From the NCBI GenBank assembly GCA_023129715.1, contig JAGMBO010000051.1, forward strand, positions 1 to 64,000: a stretch of DNA of 64,000 nt, given 5' to 3'. The notes under the pieces were generated by a model, which was given only the letters and a program-made list of their open reading frames with translations, was not told the DNA's origin and made no database searches. This DNA comes from Candidatus Eiseniibacteriota bacterium (GTDB taxonomy: Bacteria; Eisenbacteria; RBG-16-71-46; CAIMUX01; WJJG01). Below are positions 1 through 9,777 of the stretch, in pieces (positions within the stretch are counted from its first letter, which is position 1; the number at the start of each line of letters is the position of its first letter). The translations under genes and the position numbers were made by a program.

Positions 1-3000
1 ATGGGGGCGCGATCGCCACCTGGCACCACCACGACAGGGGCACTGGGGCGACCGTGCTGTACGCACGCCGGCTCGCCCCGGAGGATCCGCTCTCCGGCTG
101 GGGCCCCCTCTCGTTCCCGGAATTCCAACTCGACGAAGACATCGACTCCCCCGGTCCCTTCTTCTTCGAGGAGTTCCCCGCCGCGGCCGAGGTCACGATG
201 CTGGTCGGCACCAACCCTGCCGGAGCGCCCCGGCAGCTTGCGGGAACCCAACTGAAGGTGTCCACCGGCGCCGCATACTGGTCGAGTAGCGCGATCAGCG
301 AACTCGGCGGCTACACGCCGCGCCTGCGCGCCGTCTCCGACAACCAGGGCGGCGCAGTCGTCGCCCGCGTCCTCGTTTCCGACCGGACGGAGCTGTGGGC
401 TCTCCAGGTCGACGGCGAAACCGGGGAGGTCGATGGATCCGCAATCCTCGCGGCCGCCCCGACCGGCATGCAGAACCTGATCGATCTCTGCAGCGCGGGC
501 GGCGGCGTCGCCTACGTCGCCGGCGGGGCAGGGGCTCGGGTCTTCGTCCAGCGCTTGGATACCCCCTTTCCTGATTGCCCGGCGGCGGCGACGCTCACCG
601 CAGGCAGCGTGGCGGTCTGTTCGGCACGCGATCTGACCCTCCTGCTCACCAACCCTTCGGCCGATCGGTCGATTCCACTCAGTCTGGCGCTCTATGAAGA
701 AACGGAAGCCTGGAACATCGTCACCGAGCCCCTGCCCCAGTCATTGGCACCCTTGGCAAGCGAGAGCATCGCCCTGCGGTTCGCCCCGTATGTGATTGGC
801 GTGCGCACCGACATCCTCCACGTCACCTATGGCTGCGAGGTCGTCTGCGAGGGCAGCGGTGTCTCTCCCGATTGCCACCTCTCCCCCAATACGATCTCCT
901 TCGGTACCGTCACCCGCGGTGAATCCGCCGCCCTGACCGATTCGTTCTACGTCCACAACTACTCCGCTGGAGTCTTGTCGGGCGATGTCTTCCTGGCGAG
1001 CGGCACCGAGGAGGGGTTCTTCGTCGCGGATGGGGCGGTGGCCTACGAGCTCGAGGCGGGCGGCGAGATCCCGATCGTGGTCGGCTTCCTCTACGACGGC
1101 GCTGCCAGCGTCGAGTGCGGCACGCGGTGGGGCCTCGTCGAGACCGGCAGCGATTGTGGATGTCCGCCGGGAACCCTCCAGGTGACAATCACCGACTTCG
1201 GTTCCCTGCGCGCGCCGCCGAGCACGATCGCCTTCGGCTCCCTGGGAATTGCTGCGGATCCGGCAAGCGCCCTGCCCGATTCGACGAGCTTGGTGCTCCT
1301 CAATCAGACCGATGCCGGCTGCGGCGCCTGGAACGGACACCTCACCCTGAGCGGGCTCCCCGACCCACCCGAGACCGGCGACCCGGCGATCTTCGCCACC
1401 GACCCGCTTCCGGGGCAAGCGATCTCGATTGCACCCCAGGAGAGCCTGATCGTCACGGTCTACTTCCGCCCCTATGGCGAAGAGACTTACGCGGCCGAGC
1501 TCGGCGTCGTCCATACCGAGGGAGATCTGGAGACGACGGCGATCGACTTCAGCGGAACCGGGACTTATGGGGAGGCCGTCTGTGCCTTCTGCACCCCGGG
1601 TGTCCCACCGGATGAACCGCTCGAGTTCGGCAACGTGGTCGTTGGGGATTCTGCGGTCGTCACGCTCTGCATCACCAACACGGGTGGCGGCCGGCTGGAC
1701 GGCAGCGCCCTGCTCGAGGGAAACGGGTGCAGTGCCTTCAGGCTGACCAACCCCAGTGACAGTCTCGGCCATCTCGAGACGGACACCGTGCGCATCGCCT
1801 TTCTCCCCCCGGCGGCCGCGTCGTATCAGTGCACCTTCGACTGGGCGGGCGACTGCACCGGATTGGGGGCGCGCACGCTCACCGGGACGGGACTCGCGGC
1901 CACCGCCTGCCGCCTCTCCCCATCGACCTTGGCGTTCGGCACGGTGCTCGCCGGAGAGACCGTCAGCCGCTCGACCTGGGTCCACAATGACGGCGCGAGA
2001 GAGATGACCGCCACGCTCGAGACCGCCGAGATCGCCGACCTCGGTCTGACGCCTCCAGCAGAGAGCGCCTGTGTCACCGAAATCGGGGAAGAACTCCAGA
2101 TCAGCGTCGCGGCGGGGGATTCCTGCAGCCTCACGTTCGCCTTCACGCCGCTCGAGACCGCCGGGGGCTGGACGATCGAGACGATCAACCAGGGACGGCT
2201 CTCCCTCGGCAGCGACTGCGACGGCCTGCAGCTTCAGATGACCGGAACCTCGATCAATCCTGGCATCTGTGGGACCAATGTCGATTACCCCAATGAGCCG
2301 CCCACGGGAACGGTCCAGACCATTGACTTCGGCACCCTCTTCGTCGGCACAACCGATTCGCTGAGCTTCGCGATCGAGAACGACGGCCTCTCACCCTGCC
2401 AGGAGATCAGTGGCGCGCTCACCGCCTGCACGCCATCGGGCCAGGGGTTCAGTGTCGTCGGCGGCGCGAGCTACGCGATCGCCTGCGGCGAGGTCCACAC
2501 GGTCGAGGTCGCTTTCAGCCCGCCCAGCGCAGGGGCCTTCGCCTGCACCCTCAGTTTCGGCTGCAGTGCCGATGTGATCTGCACCGGCAACGGAGAAGTC
2601 GCCACGGGTGGCTGTACGCTGACCCCCGCCGAGACGATCACTTTCGGTCCGATCGGTTTCGTCGAGGCGGATACCGTCGCCTCGCCCTACGCGGTCTACG
2701 AGACGGTCCAGATCGCCAACTCGGGTACGCTGCCGCTGAGTGGGACAATCGCCCTGACCGGCGACACGCTCGGGCTGGCCCTCCTGCCTCCGGAGCAGGT
2801 CCCCGACGGGTGGCCGCAGTTCTCGCTGCCCGCAACCGGTGACCAACTCGATTTCCAGCTCCGCTTCATCCCCCGTGACCGCTCCCTCCATGAAGCAACC
2901 CTGCTCACGGGAAGCACCGCCTGCGGATCGCTTCCCCTGACCGCTCAGGCCTTGCACCCGGGCGATCTCGGCGGCGACGGGCTGCTCTCGCTCGACGATT

Positions 3001-3905
3001 TCCAGAGCCTGCTCGCCCACTTGTTGCTGGTGACTCCCATCGAGGAGGATCTGATCTCCGCCGGCCTGGCCGACCTCAATCGCGATAGCCGCATCGATGT
3101 GGCCGATCTGGTCGGCCTCGGCTACGCCCTCGGAGAGGTTCTCGCCCGCGACGGCCTCGCCGCCCTGGAGGGCGGAGTCCCACCCGGGCCGCAGTCCCCC
3201 CGCCTGGCGCTCCGGCTCACTCCCCGCGCCTCGGCCCGGCCGGGAACGCGGGCCTGGGACCTCGCACTCGACCTGCCGGATGGGGAAACGGCGGTCCTCG
3301 CCCTCTTCCTCGGAAACCCGACCGCACCCGCCGGTGCGGATGTGGCGCTCGCGAGCCCGCCCGCAGTCACAGAGGCCCCTGCCAGTCCGTTCAGCTTCCA
3401 GGCGGACGAAGCCTGGATTGCCTGCGCCCGGCCGGAGGCCGCAGGGATCGCCCTGGTGCTGGCGCGCGCTCCTCAGGCCGGGGCGTGCTCGGCGATCGGG
3501 ACACTGGTTGCCCCGGCCGCCTGGCTGCCGGAGGCAAGCCCAGGCGAGCGTTGGGCGGGCATCTGCCTGGTCGATCGGGCCGGCCGCTTCGTGGTCGACC
3601 TCGAAGCCGCGACCGGCCTCCCCACGGCAGCGCCCGCCTTCGTGCGCATCGTCCCCAATCCGGCGACCGGGGAGCTGGGTCTCTTGCTGGCGGGCCCGCC
3701 CGATGAACACCTGCGGCTGGAAGTCTTCGATCTGCAGGGCCGTCGCGTCGCCAGGCTCTGGGAGGGACTGCTGGGCGCAAGCCAGCGGTGGATCTTCTGG
3801 AGTGGGCGGGATGGCGGGGGCCATCCGGTCCCCGCGGGGGTCTACTTCGCCCGGCTGCAGGGCGAAACCAGCAGGCGCATCCGCCGTGTCATGATCGTTC
3901 GTTAG
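1..3905 (+). CDS. Secreted choice-of-anchor-D repeat protein with dockerin-like module and C-terminal sorting domain (5' partial)
   Basis: The reading frame is open from the first bases, so the 5' end and any signal peptide lie outside the window; the GTG at 54 is only an internal candidate start. The visible part, over 1280 residues, is a chain of Ig-like choice-of-anchor-D (ASPM/SPD-2/Hydin-type) units. Each opens with C-x-L-x-P-x-x-x-x-F-G-x-V, for example near bases 872, 1910 and 2616. A dockerin/EF-hand-like pair follows at about 2960-3135 (D-L-G-G-D-G and D-L-N-R-D-S-R-I-D). The last 90 residues form the shared sorting module, with V-P-N-P-A, F-D-L-Q-G-R-R and P-A-G-V-Y-F. The role is probably extracellular or surface-attached and structural. 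The module resembles FlgD-Ig/T9SS-type C-terminal domains; the export route is inferred, not shown. The next gene on this strand starts 358 bases downstream. Confidence 0.8.
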   Translation, partial: GGAIATWHHHDRGTGATVLYARRLAPEDPLSGWGPLSFPEFQLDEDIDSPGPFFFEEFPAAAEVTMLVGTNPAGAPRQLAGTQLKVSTGAAYWSSSAISELGGYTPRLRAVSDNQGGAVVARVLVSDRTELWALQVDGETGEVDGSAILAAAPTGMQNLIDLCSAGGGVAYVAGGAGARVFVQRLDTPFPDCPAAATLTAGSVAVCSARDLTLLLTNPSADRSIPLSLALYEETEAWNIVTEPLPQSLAPLASESIALRFAPYVIGVRTDILHVTYGCEVVCEGSGVSPDCHLSPNTISFGTVTRGESAALTDSFYVHNYSAGVLSGDVFLASGTEEGFFVADGAVAYELEAGGEIPIVVGFLYDGAASVECGTRWGLVETGSDCGCPPGTLQVTITDFGSLRAPPSTIAFGSLGIAADPASALPDSTSLVLLNQTDAGCGAWNGHLTLSGLPDPPETGDPAIFATDPLPGQAISIAPQESLIVTVYFRPYGEETYAAELGVVHTEGDLETTAIDFSGTGTYGEAVCAFCTPGVPPDEPLEFGNVVVGDSAVVTLCITNTGGGRLDGSALLEGNGCSAFRLTNPSDSLGHLETDTVRIAFLPPAAASYQCTFDWAGDCTGLGARTLTGTGLAATACRLSPSTLAFGTVLAGETVSRSTWVHNDGAREMTATLETAEIADLGLTPPAESACVTEIGEELQISVAAGDSCSLTFAFTPLETAGGWTIETINQGRLSLGSDCDGLQLQMTGTSINPGICGTNVDYPNEPPTGTVQTIDFGTLFVGTTDSLSFAIENDGLSPCQEISGALTACTPSGQGFSVVGGASYAIACGEVHTVEVAFSPPSAGAFACTLSFGCSADVICTGNGEVATGGCTLTPAETITFGPIGFVEADTVASPYAVYETVQIANSGTLPLSGTIALTGDTLGLALLPPEQVPDGWPQFSLPATGDQLDFQLRFIPRDRSLHEATLLTGSTACGSLPLTAQALHPGDLGGDGLLSLDDFQSLLAHLLLVTPIEEDLISAGLADLNRDSRIDVADLVGLGYALGEVLARDGLAALEGGVPPGPQSPRLALRLTPRASARPGTRAWDLALDLPDGETAVLALFLGNPTAPAGADVALASPPAVTEAPASPFSFQADEAWIACARPEAAGIALVLARAPQAGACSAIGTLVAPAAWLPEASPGERWAGICLVDRAGRFVVDLEAATGLPTAAPAFVRIVPNPATGELGLLLAGPPDEHLRLEVFDLQGRRVARLWEGLLGASQRWIFWSGRDGGGHPVPAGVYFARLQGETSRRIRRVMIVR

Positions 3906-3924
3906 GCGCCGACAGCGGGGCAGG

Positions 3925-4030
3925 GCCGGCCTGCCCCCGGACCTGCCCCGGGCCTGCCCTGCGAACCTGCCCCCGGACCTGCCCCAAACCTGCCCCGCGG
4001 ACGCGCCCTCCGGGCCCGCCCGGGCCTGCC
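3925..4030. repeat. Degenerate C-rich tandem repeat (core CCTGCCCC)
   Basis: About eight imperfect copies of an 11-13-base unit with core CCTGCCC(C) and variable tails such as CGGA, GGG or AAA follow directly after the stop of the secreted-protein gene. The tract is nearly all G+C and lies between that stop and the injection-system operon. It codes for nothing recognisable. It may be slippage-prone DNA or part of a transcription end; no clear stem with a T-tract is visible. Confidence 0.6.
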
Positions 4031-4158
4031 CCAAGCGCCATCCCGGGGGCGTGCGGCGGGAGCGACCCAGGGGGGCAAGCCTCGAGATGCCATGAGGGGG
4101 ATCGGGGACGCGGCTCGGCCCTGCTCGCGAAGCCCGTAGACGCGAGTGGAGCTTTCCG

Positions 4159-4209
4159 TTGACACCCCTGAGAACCCGGGGTAAACCTCTGTAGATTGAA
4201 GGAAATCTA
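4159..4209 (+). promoter_or_regulatory. Candidate promoter and operator upstream of the injection-system operon
   Basis: A perfect TTGACA lies at 4159-4164. Possible -10 boxes are TAAACC (4182, 17-base spacer, poor match) and TAGATT (4192, better match, spacer too long). From 4192 to 4209 runs a perfect dyad, TAGATT-GAAGGA-AATCTA, which could be an operator. This is a rare AT-rich patch about 55 bases before the first ATG of the operon at 4264. The assignment rests on motif inspection only. Confidence 0.35.
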
Positions 4210-4263
4210 GTGTTCCTGGATGGGACGTGTTAGTCGGTCCCCACGTAGCGCCAGAGGAGAGCC

Positions 4264-6717
4264 ATGGATCGGACGAACCTCTCGGGCGAGCTCCAGGAGA
4301 TCCTTCGCCGGGCCGAGGCCATGGCCCGCCAGCAGCGCAGCGAGTTCGTTCTCCCCGAGCACCTCTTCTTCACCCTCGTCAATCTCGATCAGGGCATCCT
4401 CCCGACGGTCCTCGCCCATCTCAAGGTCAGTCCCAACAAGATCAAGGCGCTTCTCGAGGAGGACCTCAAGTACGCCCTGCCGACCTCGGTGCGGGCCGAG
4501 ACGCTTGCCCCGACGCCGAAGGCGGTCAAGGTGCTCGAGGCCGCCCAGTACTGGGCCCAGGAGCTGGCGAGCAACGACGAGGAGACCGAGGCGGGCGCCG
4601 AACACCTGCTGCTCGCCTTCGTCGACGACGAGAGCCCGATCAGCAAGAGCATCCTCGGCGAGACGGGGCTCAACTCGCGCCTGGTGCGCAAGGCGATCAA
4701 CGAGGTCCGCGCCTTGGGGCCGGCCGCGCGGCTGGTGCCGGGCGCCGCGGGCACGCCTGAGGAGGGCCGCCCCACGACCGGCGGGATCACCTCGGCGCCC
4801 GCCGAGGCACTGCTGAAGTTCTGCCTCGATCTGACCCAGCAGGCCGCCGATGGCAAGCTCTCCCCGGTCATCGGCCGCGAGACCGAGATCGAGGCGGTCA
4901 TCCGCACGCTCTCGTGCATGAAGAAGAGCAATCCGCTGATCATCGGCGAGCCCGGCGTCGGCAAGACCGCGCTCGTCGAGGGGCTCGCCCAGCGGATCGT
5001 CGCCGCCACAGTGCCGCAGTTCCTGCGCGAGAAGCGCCTGCTCTCGCTCGATGTCGGCTCGCTGATCGCCGGCGCCAGCTACCGCGGCGAGTTCGAGGAG
5101 CGCCTCAAGAACGTGATTACCGGGGTCACCGAGGCGGACGGCGGGATCATCCTCTTCATCGACGAGATGCACATGCTGATGGGCGCCGGCGCGCAGAAGG
5201 GCGGCGCCGATGCCGCCAACCTGCTCAAGCCCGCCCTGGCGCGCGGCGAGATGCAAGTAATCGGCGCCACGACGCGCGATGAGTATGCCAAGCACATCGA
5301 GAAGGATGCGGCTTTCGAGCGGCGCTTTGCGGTCATTACCGTCGAGGAGCCCTCTCAGGAGGAGACCGAGGAGATCCTCGCCCGAGTGATCGGGCGCTAC
5401 GAGAAACACCATGGCGTGACCTACGAGCCCAAGGCGCTCAAGGAGGCGGTGCGCCTTGCGGTGCGCTACCTGCGCCAACGCCGCCTGCCCGACAGCGCCT
5501 TCGACGTCGTCGACAATGCCGCCGCCGACACGCGCGTCTTCATGATGGCCGCGATCGAACAGCTCCGTGACAACGGGGAGCGGGTTCCCGAGGTTCTGAC
5601 CGAGCTGAGGAGCCGTTTTGGCTTCGACACGACCCTGACCGGGTTGCTGGAGGGGGTGCCCGAGAAGCCCGCTGCCGAGGCGGTTGCCGCGCTCGCCGGA
5701 CAGCTCGAATCCTGGACACCGATCGTCACCGAGGATACCGCCGCCAACTACGTCTCGCGCGCGACCGGTGTGCCCGTCTCGCGCGTCGCCGAGGGAGAGG
5801 CGCAGAAGCTGATTCGCATGGAGGAGTTGCTCGGCGAGTATGTCATCGGCCAGCAAGAGGCGGTCACCCTACTCGCCAAGGCGGTGCGCCGCTCGCGGGC
5901 CGGCTTCGGCGACCCCCAGCGCCCGATCGGCAGTTTTCTCTTCTTCGGCCCCACCGGGGTCGGCAAGACCTACATCGCCAAGATGCTCGCCCGTTTCCTC
6001 TTCGACGACGAGAAGAACGTCGTCCGGGTCGACATGTCGGAGCTGAAGAGCCAGCACGACGTCGCCCGACTCGTCGGCGCCGCCCCCGGCCTGGTCGGCT
6101 ATGAAGAGGGCGGGCGCCTGACCGAACCGGTGCGCAAGAAGCCCTATTCGGTCGTCCTCTTCGATGAGATCGAGAAGGCGCACCCCGGCATCTACGACCT
6201 CTTGCTTCAGGTGCTCGATGAGGGGCGGCTCGAAGACGGCCAGAACCGCCTGGCCAACTTCACCAACACGGTGATCATCTTGACGAGCAACGCCGGTGCC
6301 CAGGAAATCCTCGCCGCCCATCGCGAGGGCCGGCGCCTGACGCAAGAGGAGAAGCGCCAGATCGCCCTGCGCGTCTTCACGCCCGAGCAGATGAACCGCA
6401 TCGACGAACTCGTCGCCTTCTATCCCTACGAGAAAGAGGAGATCTTCTCGATCATCGACCTCGAATCGAAGCAGTTCGCCAAGCGCATGGCCGAGAAGGA
6501 GCTGGCCCTCGAGATGCACCCGGCGGCCAAGGAGTTGCTCTACGAACTCGGGCACAGCGATGAGTTCGGCATCCGCCCCTTGCGCAGTGAGATCAAGCGG
6601 CTGGTCATCGACCAAATCGCCGATATTGTCATCCGGCAAAACCCGGGCCCCGGCACCACCTTCGTCGTGGATGCCGACGGTGATGAGATGAAGGTCACCA
6701 CCCGGCCTTCGGAATGA
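4264..6717 (+). CDS. clpV: ClpV/TssH-like AAA+ sheath-disassembly ATPase
   Basis: This Clp/Hsp100 ATPase of 817 residues is the likely motor that unfolds contracted sheath and recycles TssB/TssC. Residues 1-150 are a Clp-N-type domain. The first AAA+ module has Walker A GEPGVGKT (228-235) and Walker B ending D300-E301. The second has Walker A GPTGVGKT (562-569) and Walker B D634-E635. A C-terminal D2-small domain contains G-I-R-P-L-R. At 817 residues it is shorter than typical proteobacterial ClpV or ClpB (about 860-880) and closer to ClpC, so the middle coiled-coil is short. The ATG has an AGAGGAGAG ribosome site. It is the first gene of the cluster, 15 bases before tssB; that context, more than sequence alone, makes ClpV/TssH the best call. 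A ClpB- or ClpC-type chaperone is the alternative. Confidence 0.82.
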   Translation: MDRTNLSGELQEILRRAEAMARQQRSEFVLPEHLFFTLVNLDQGILPTVLAHLKVSPNKIKALLEEDLKYALPTSVRAETLAPTPKAVKVLEAAQYWAQELASNDEETEAGAEHLLLAFVDDESPISKSILGETGLNSRLVRKAINEVRALGPAARLVPGAAGTPEEGRPTTGGITSAPAEALLKFCLDLTQQAADGKLSPVIGRETEIEAVIRTLSCMKKSNPLIIGEPGVGKTALVEGLAQRIVAATVPQFLREKRLLSLDVGSLIAGASYRGEFEERLKNVITGVTEADGGIILFIDEMHMLMGAGAQKGGADAANLLKPALARGEMQVIGATTRDEYAKHIEKDAAFERRFAVITVEEPSQEETEEILARVIGRYEKHHGVTYEPKALKEAVRLAVRYLRQRRLPDSAFDVVDNAAADTRVFMMAAIEQLRDNGERVPEVLTELRSRFGFDTTLTGLLEGVPEKPAAEAVAALAGQLESWTPIVTEDTAANYVSRATGVPVSRVAEGEAQKLIRMEELLGEYVIGQQEAVTLLAKAVRRSRAGFGDPQRPIGSFLFFGPTGVGKTYIAKMLARFLFDDEKNVVRVDMSELKSQHDVARLVGAAPGLVGYEEGGRLTEPVRKKPYSVVLFDEIEKAHPGIYDLLLQVLDEGRLEDGQNRLANFTNTVIILTSNAGAQEILAAHREGRRLTQEEKRQIALRVFTPEQMNRIDELVAFYPYEKEEIFSIIDLESKQFAKRMAEKELALEMHPAAKELLYELGHSDEFGIRPLRSEIKRLVIDQIADIVIRQNPGPGTTFVVDADGDEMKVTTRPSE

Positions 6718-6732
6718 TGAAAGGGAGGAGTC

Positions 6733-7185
6733 ATGGCAGGTAAGAAGAAATGGAAGTTCGCCGAATTCGAGGATCCGAAGCTGACGACCGTCGCACAGGC
6801 GCTGCAGATGAACCGGACGATGTACGTCGATCAGTTCAGCGAGGATCCCGACTTCGAGAACCAGTTGATCGAGGTCCGCGACACCAGCGAGCTGTTCGAG
6901 AAGGTTCCCGCCAAGGCTTCCGTGGAATTCGACAAGCTCGACGGTGACATGGAAGATGCAGAGCTGCACTTCAAACGCATCTCCGACTTCAACCGGGACA
7001 ACACCATTCTGATGCTCGATGCCTTGCGCGAGCAAGCCGAGACCGCCGATCTGCTCGAGCACTTCCTGAAGCTCTTCGGCAAGGGTGGGAAGTGGAAGCA
7101 GGTCTTCGAAGACGCCGCCACTCGCGAGGGTTTCAAGCAGCGTCTCGATGCGGTGCTGAACCTGCTCGAGAGCACCGAGAGCTGA
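6733..7185 (+). CDS. tssB: TssB-like contractile sheath small subunit
   Basis: This 150-residue protein should be the small sheath subunit (VipA/IglA/TssB family), which pairs with TssC to form the contractile tube. The C-terminal half has the family layout: a hydrophilic strand, then F-K-R-I-S-D-F-N-R-D (compare the usual F-x-x-L-x-D-F-x-P-E), then helices rich in L-L. It is slightly shorter than the usual 160-180 residues, and the N-terminal region is divergent. A strong AAAGGGAGGAG site precedes the ATG. It lies 15 bases after clpV and 71 bases before tssC, which is the standard order. The call rests partly on context, since small sheath subunits are poorly conserved. Confidence 0.75.
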   Translation: MAGKKKWKFAEFEDPKLTTVAQALQMNRTMYVDQFSEDPDFENQLIEVRDTSELFEKVPAKASVEFDKLDGDMEDAELHFKRISDFNRDNTILMLDALREQAETADLLEHFLKLFGKGGKWKQVFEDAATREGFKQRLDAVLNLLESTES

Positions 7186-7256
7186 TCCTCATGGAACGGC
7201 CGGTGAAGGGGATGATCGGGGTGCCGCCCGGCGCCTGGCACTAGAAGGAGAGCGAG

Positions 7257-8642
7257 ATGGCGGACGAGAAGGAAAAACAAGCCGCGGACGAGCAGGTCAA
7301 GGAGAAGGAAGCGCAGCGGGAGGCGGTCAAGGAGTTTGCCTGGAAGGACTTCAAGGCAATGCTCAGCGGCGCCAAGCTCTACGATGGGCGTAGTATTCCC
7401 GCGATGCGCTGGTATCTCGAGGATGACATCCCCGAGACCAAACGATTCCTGCAGGATCCCGATTTCGCCAGCGAGCGCTACACGCTCGGGCTGCGCTTGA
7501 AGCTGCTCAAGCAACTGCTCGCAGAGTCATCCTCGCACGAGGATGCCAAGATGAAGGCCGAGGAGTTGGCCAAGAAGGCGCGTGAGCTGCTCGAGAAGAA
7601 CCTGGGAGCGATCAGCGAGAAGACCCGCGATCTGGAGCGCAAGTACCGCACCTTCGCCCTTTTCGTCGACAACGCCCAGATGGACCCCAATGAGAAGCTC
7701 AACGTCACCTTGCTCAACGCCAATCAAGACGAGCTTTTCGAGCCCGACAGCGACGGAATGAAAGAGCTGGCGCGCGAGGTCGCCAACTACGGCGAGTATG
7801 CCGACTACAAGGACCGCGCCTATGGCATGCTGTTGATCCCCGGCCATCACTTCCGCAAGGATCACGTGGGCGCTCTCGGAGCGCTGCTGAAAAACAACCG
7901 GATGATGCTGCTCACCGACGCCTTCGGCGGCCAGAAGGGCTTCAACGAGGCCGAGGACTACCTTGAGCGCCTCCAGCTCGATCAGTTCAAGAGCATCCCC
8001 GACGCCAGCCATGAGAAACGCCACATGATCGTCACCGTCAATGAGCTGGTCGGGCGGGACAAGGAGAAGTACGAGAAGGAGGATGTCCATCTGCCATCCT
8101 CCGCCGCCCTCGCCGGACTGATCTACTACACCGACAACGAGGAAGGCCCGCATGTCACTCCCGCGGGAGAGATCAAGGGTGATGTCAAGGGCGCCGCGCG
8201 GCCGAAGGTGGTCTTCAACGCCAAGGACCATGGCACGATGAGCCGCGAGCTGAATCTGATTCCACTCGCCTTCCCGCGCGACACGCTGCGCTTCATGGGG
8301 GCCCGCTCACTGTGTAGTGGCGAGGAGTTCAAGTTCTTCGCCGTCTCGCGCGTCTACGACATGATCTGCAACGTCTTGAGCGACTTCTCGAAAGGGGTTG
8401 AGTTCCGCAACTGGGACGGGGCGACGCAGAACCGACTGGAGCACGGAATTCGCACCTTCCTCAATGCGCTGACCGGACCAGGCAAGCCCCTGAAGAGCTG
8501 GAGCAAGCTCGAGACCTACGAGGACACGTCTTCCGGCGAGGCGGGCGTGATCCGGGTAAAGTTGGAACTGCAGTTCAATATGCCCATCGAGAAGGTTCTC
8601 TTCGAGCTTCCGGTGAAGCTCGGCGAGGATACAGGTCAGTAG
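7257..8642 (+). CDS. tssC: TssC-like contractile sheath large subunit
   Basis: This 461-residue protein is the probable large sheath subunit. It begins with a charged, Lys/Glu-rich stretch (residues 1-30). The core has typical sheath features: a loop around Y-G-M-L-L-I-P-G-H-H-F, a region ending in S-R-V-Y-D-M-I-C-N-V-L-S-D-F, and a C-terminal beta-strand (V-K-L-E-L-Q-F-N-M-P) like the strand that laces neighbouring subunits together. Length fits TssC (about 450-500). The composition resembles sheath proteins of the Bacteroidota T6SS-iii subtype more than proteobacterial TssC, judged by eye. The start has AAGGAGAGCGAG before ATG. It sits directly after tssB and 33 bases before the first tube gene. 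Confidence 0.78.
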   Translation: MADEKEKQAADEQVKEKEAQREAVKEFAWKDFKAMLSGAKLYDGRSIPAMRWYLEDDIPETKRFLQDPDFASERYTLGLRLKLLKQLLAESSSHEDAKMKAEELAKKARELLEKNLGAISEKTRDLERKYRTFALFVDNAQMDPNEKLNVTLLNANQDELFEPDSDGMKELAREVANYGEYADYKDRAYGMLLIPGHHFRKDHVGALGALLKNNRMMLLTDAFGGQKGFNEAEDYLERLQLDQFKSIPDASHEKRHMIVTVNELVGRDKEKYEKEDVHLPSSAALAGLIYYTDNEEGPHVTPAGEIKGDVKGAARPKVVFNAKDHGTMSRELNLIPLAFPRDTLRFMGARSLCSGEEFKFFAVSRVYDMICNVLSDFSKGVEFRNWDGATQNRLEHGIRTFLNALTGPGKPLKSWSKLETYEDTSSGEAGVIRVKLELQFNMPIEKVLFELPVKLGEDTGQ

Positions 8643-8675
8643 GGGTGGTGAACCACACAGAAGGGGAGTACGTCT

Positions 8676-9092
8676 ATGGCGGCTGAAAGGAAGTATCAGA
8701 ACGAGGCGCGTGTCTACGTAGCCGGTCAAGAGATCAAAGACGTCTACGAATGCTTCTACACGATCCGTACCGAGAAGTCCCGCTCGGGACTGCCGACCAA
8801 GAACGCCCGGCCACACCGCATCCATGTCATCCGCCGCTCAGAGGCCGAGACCCCGGGGTTTTTCTGGTCCCGGGACAGCCAGCCGAAGAACTTCAAGAGC
8901 GGCAAGATCGAGTTCTACAACACGAAGGGCGAGATCATGAAGACCTTCGAGTGGGACAAGGGCTATGTGGCCAGGTACCGCGAGGGGGTGCCCGATCTCA
9001 CTGAATCCGAGCGCGCGACGATGCTCGAGGAGTACGAGATCTGCGCCGAGGAGTTCCGCTGTGGCGACGCCGAGGTGCACTGCCACTGGTAG
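8676..9092 (+). CDS. tssD: TssD/Hcp-like tube protein 1
   Basis: This 138-residue protein is the likely inner-tube protein expelled by sheath contraction. The pattern S-G-K-I-E-F-Y-N-T-K-G-E-I-M-K-T, followed by an aromatic strand W-D-K-G-Y-V and then Y-R-E-G-V, matches the short TssD tube family of Bacteroidota. It does not match the longer proteobacterial Hcp (about 160-170 residues). It contains several cysteines (residues 27, 122 and 128 by count, and one near the end). A GGGGAG site precedes the ATG. A second, diverged copy follows 136 bases downstream, so tube and terminator or adaptor roles may be split between them. Confidence 0.7.
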   Translation: MAAERKYQNEARVYVAGQEIKDVYECFYTIRTEKSRSGLPTKNARPHRIHVIRRSEAETPGFFWSRDSQPKNFKSGKIEFYNTKGEIMKTFEWDKGYVARYREGVPDLTESERATMLEEYEICAEEFRCGDAEVHCHW

Positions 9093-9228
9093 GCCGGCGC
9101 GCTCTGGGGATGCCCCGCCGGCCGGACCCCCGGCTGGGCGCGGCAGGTGCATCGAATCGGGCCGGAGTTCTTAGGAGCGTAATCGGACTTCTGCCGGCCC
9201 GCGTGCCAAGACAGGGAGGAGAAAAGGA

Positions 9229-9642
9229 ATGGCTCATCAAGCAAAGGTCTTTGTTGCCAGCAAGCCCTTCGCCGGTATCGTCAGTGTCCAGTACGAGCAG
9301 TTCACGCCGCCCGACGACAAGAACTACCGGCCTGCCGACCGCTCGCGCAATGGCCTGATCACGATCCGGCGGGCCAGCGACGAAGACTGCGACTGGTTCA
9401 GCTGGGCCTCTGAATCGACCGAGGACAAGTGGCGCTCGGGCAAGGTCGAGTTCCTCGACGAGAACGACGAGAAGCTGCGCGAGCTGGTCTGGGACCACGG
9501 CTTCGTCCACCAGTACAAGGAGGGCATGCCCGACCGGCGCGTCGAGGATGTCGCCCGCCGGATCTACGAGGAAATCCAGATCCAGGCGGAGATCATCGAG
9601 GTGGATGGCGAACGCCACGAGGACAACTGGCCCGAGGTCTAG
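9229..9642 (+). CDS. tssD: TssD/Hcp-like tube protein 2 (diverged paralogue)
   Basis: This 137-residue protein is a second tube-type protein. It shares the layout of its neighbour (W-R-S-G-K-V-E-F-L-D, then L-R-E-L-V-W-D-H-G-F-V, then Y-K-E-G-M), but most other positions differ and it lacks the cysteines. The ribosome site is AGGGAGGAG, 9 bases before the ATG. Tandem diverged tube genes are seen in contractile systems where one builds the tube and another caps it or joins it to the spike; which role applies here is not decided by sequence. It lies between tssD-1 and vgrG. Confidence 0.68.
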   Translation: MAHQAKVFVASKPFAGIVSVQYEQFTPPDDKNYRPADRSRNGLITIRRASDEDCDWFSWASESTEDKWRSGKVEFLDENDEKLRELVWDHGFVHQYKEGMPDRRVEDVARRIYEEIQIQAEIIEVDGERHEDNWPEV

Positions 9643-9777
9643 GCCGAGGGGGCCGGGAGCCGGCGCTCCCGGCTGCGTCTCTCGCATACCGCAACCCACC
9701 GCATGTACGGCCGGGTCCGGCCGTCCCCTCCCCCCTCGGAGCGGGAATGTGCCTGCCCGGTGGGAAGGGGCCGCCCC

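Noticed and set aside
741-1985. Long minus-strand open frame opposite the first gene
   Set aside because: It is a shadow of the plus-strand coding frame in high-GC DNA: no ribosome site, erratic composition and no recognisable domain.
2391-4034. 547-residue minus-strand frame with Gly/Arg-rich text
   Set aside because: It runs opposite the clear sorting-module gene and through the C-rich repeat; the repeats in the protein only mirror that DNA.
7191-7244. 17-codon frame between tssB and tssC
   Set aside because: No ribosome site, and the length is what a gap of this size allows by chance.
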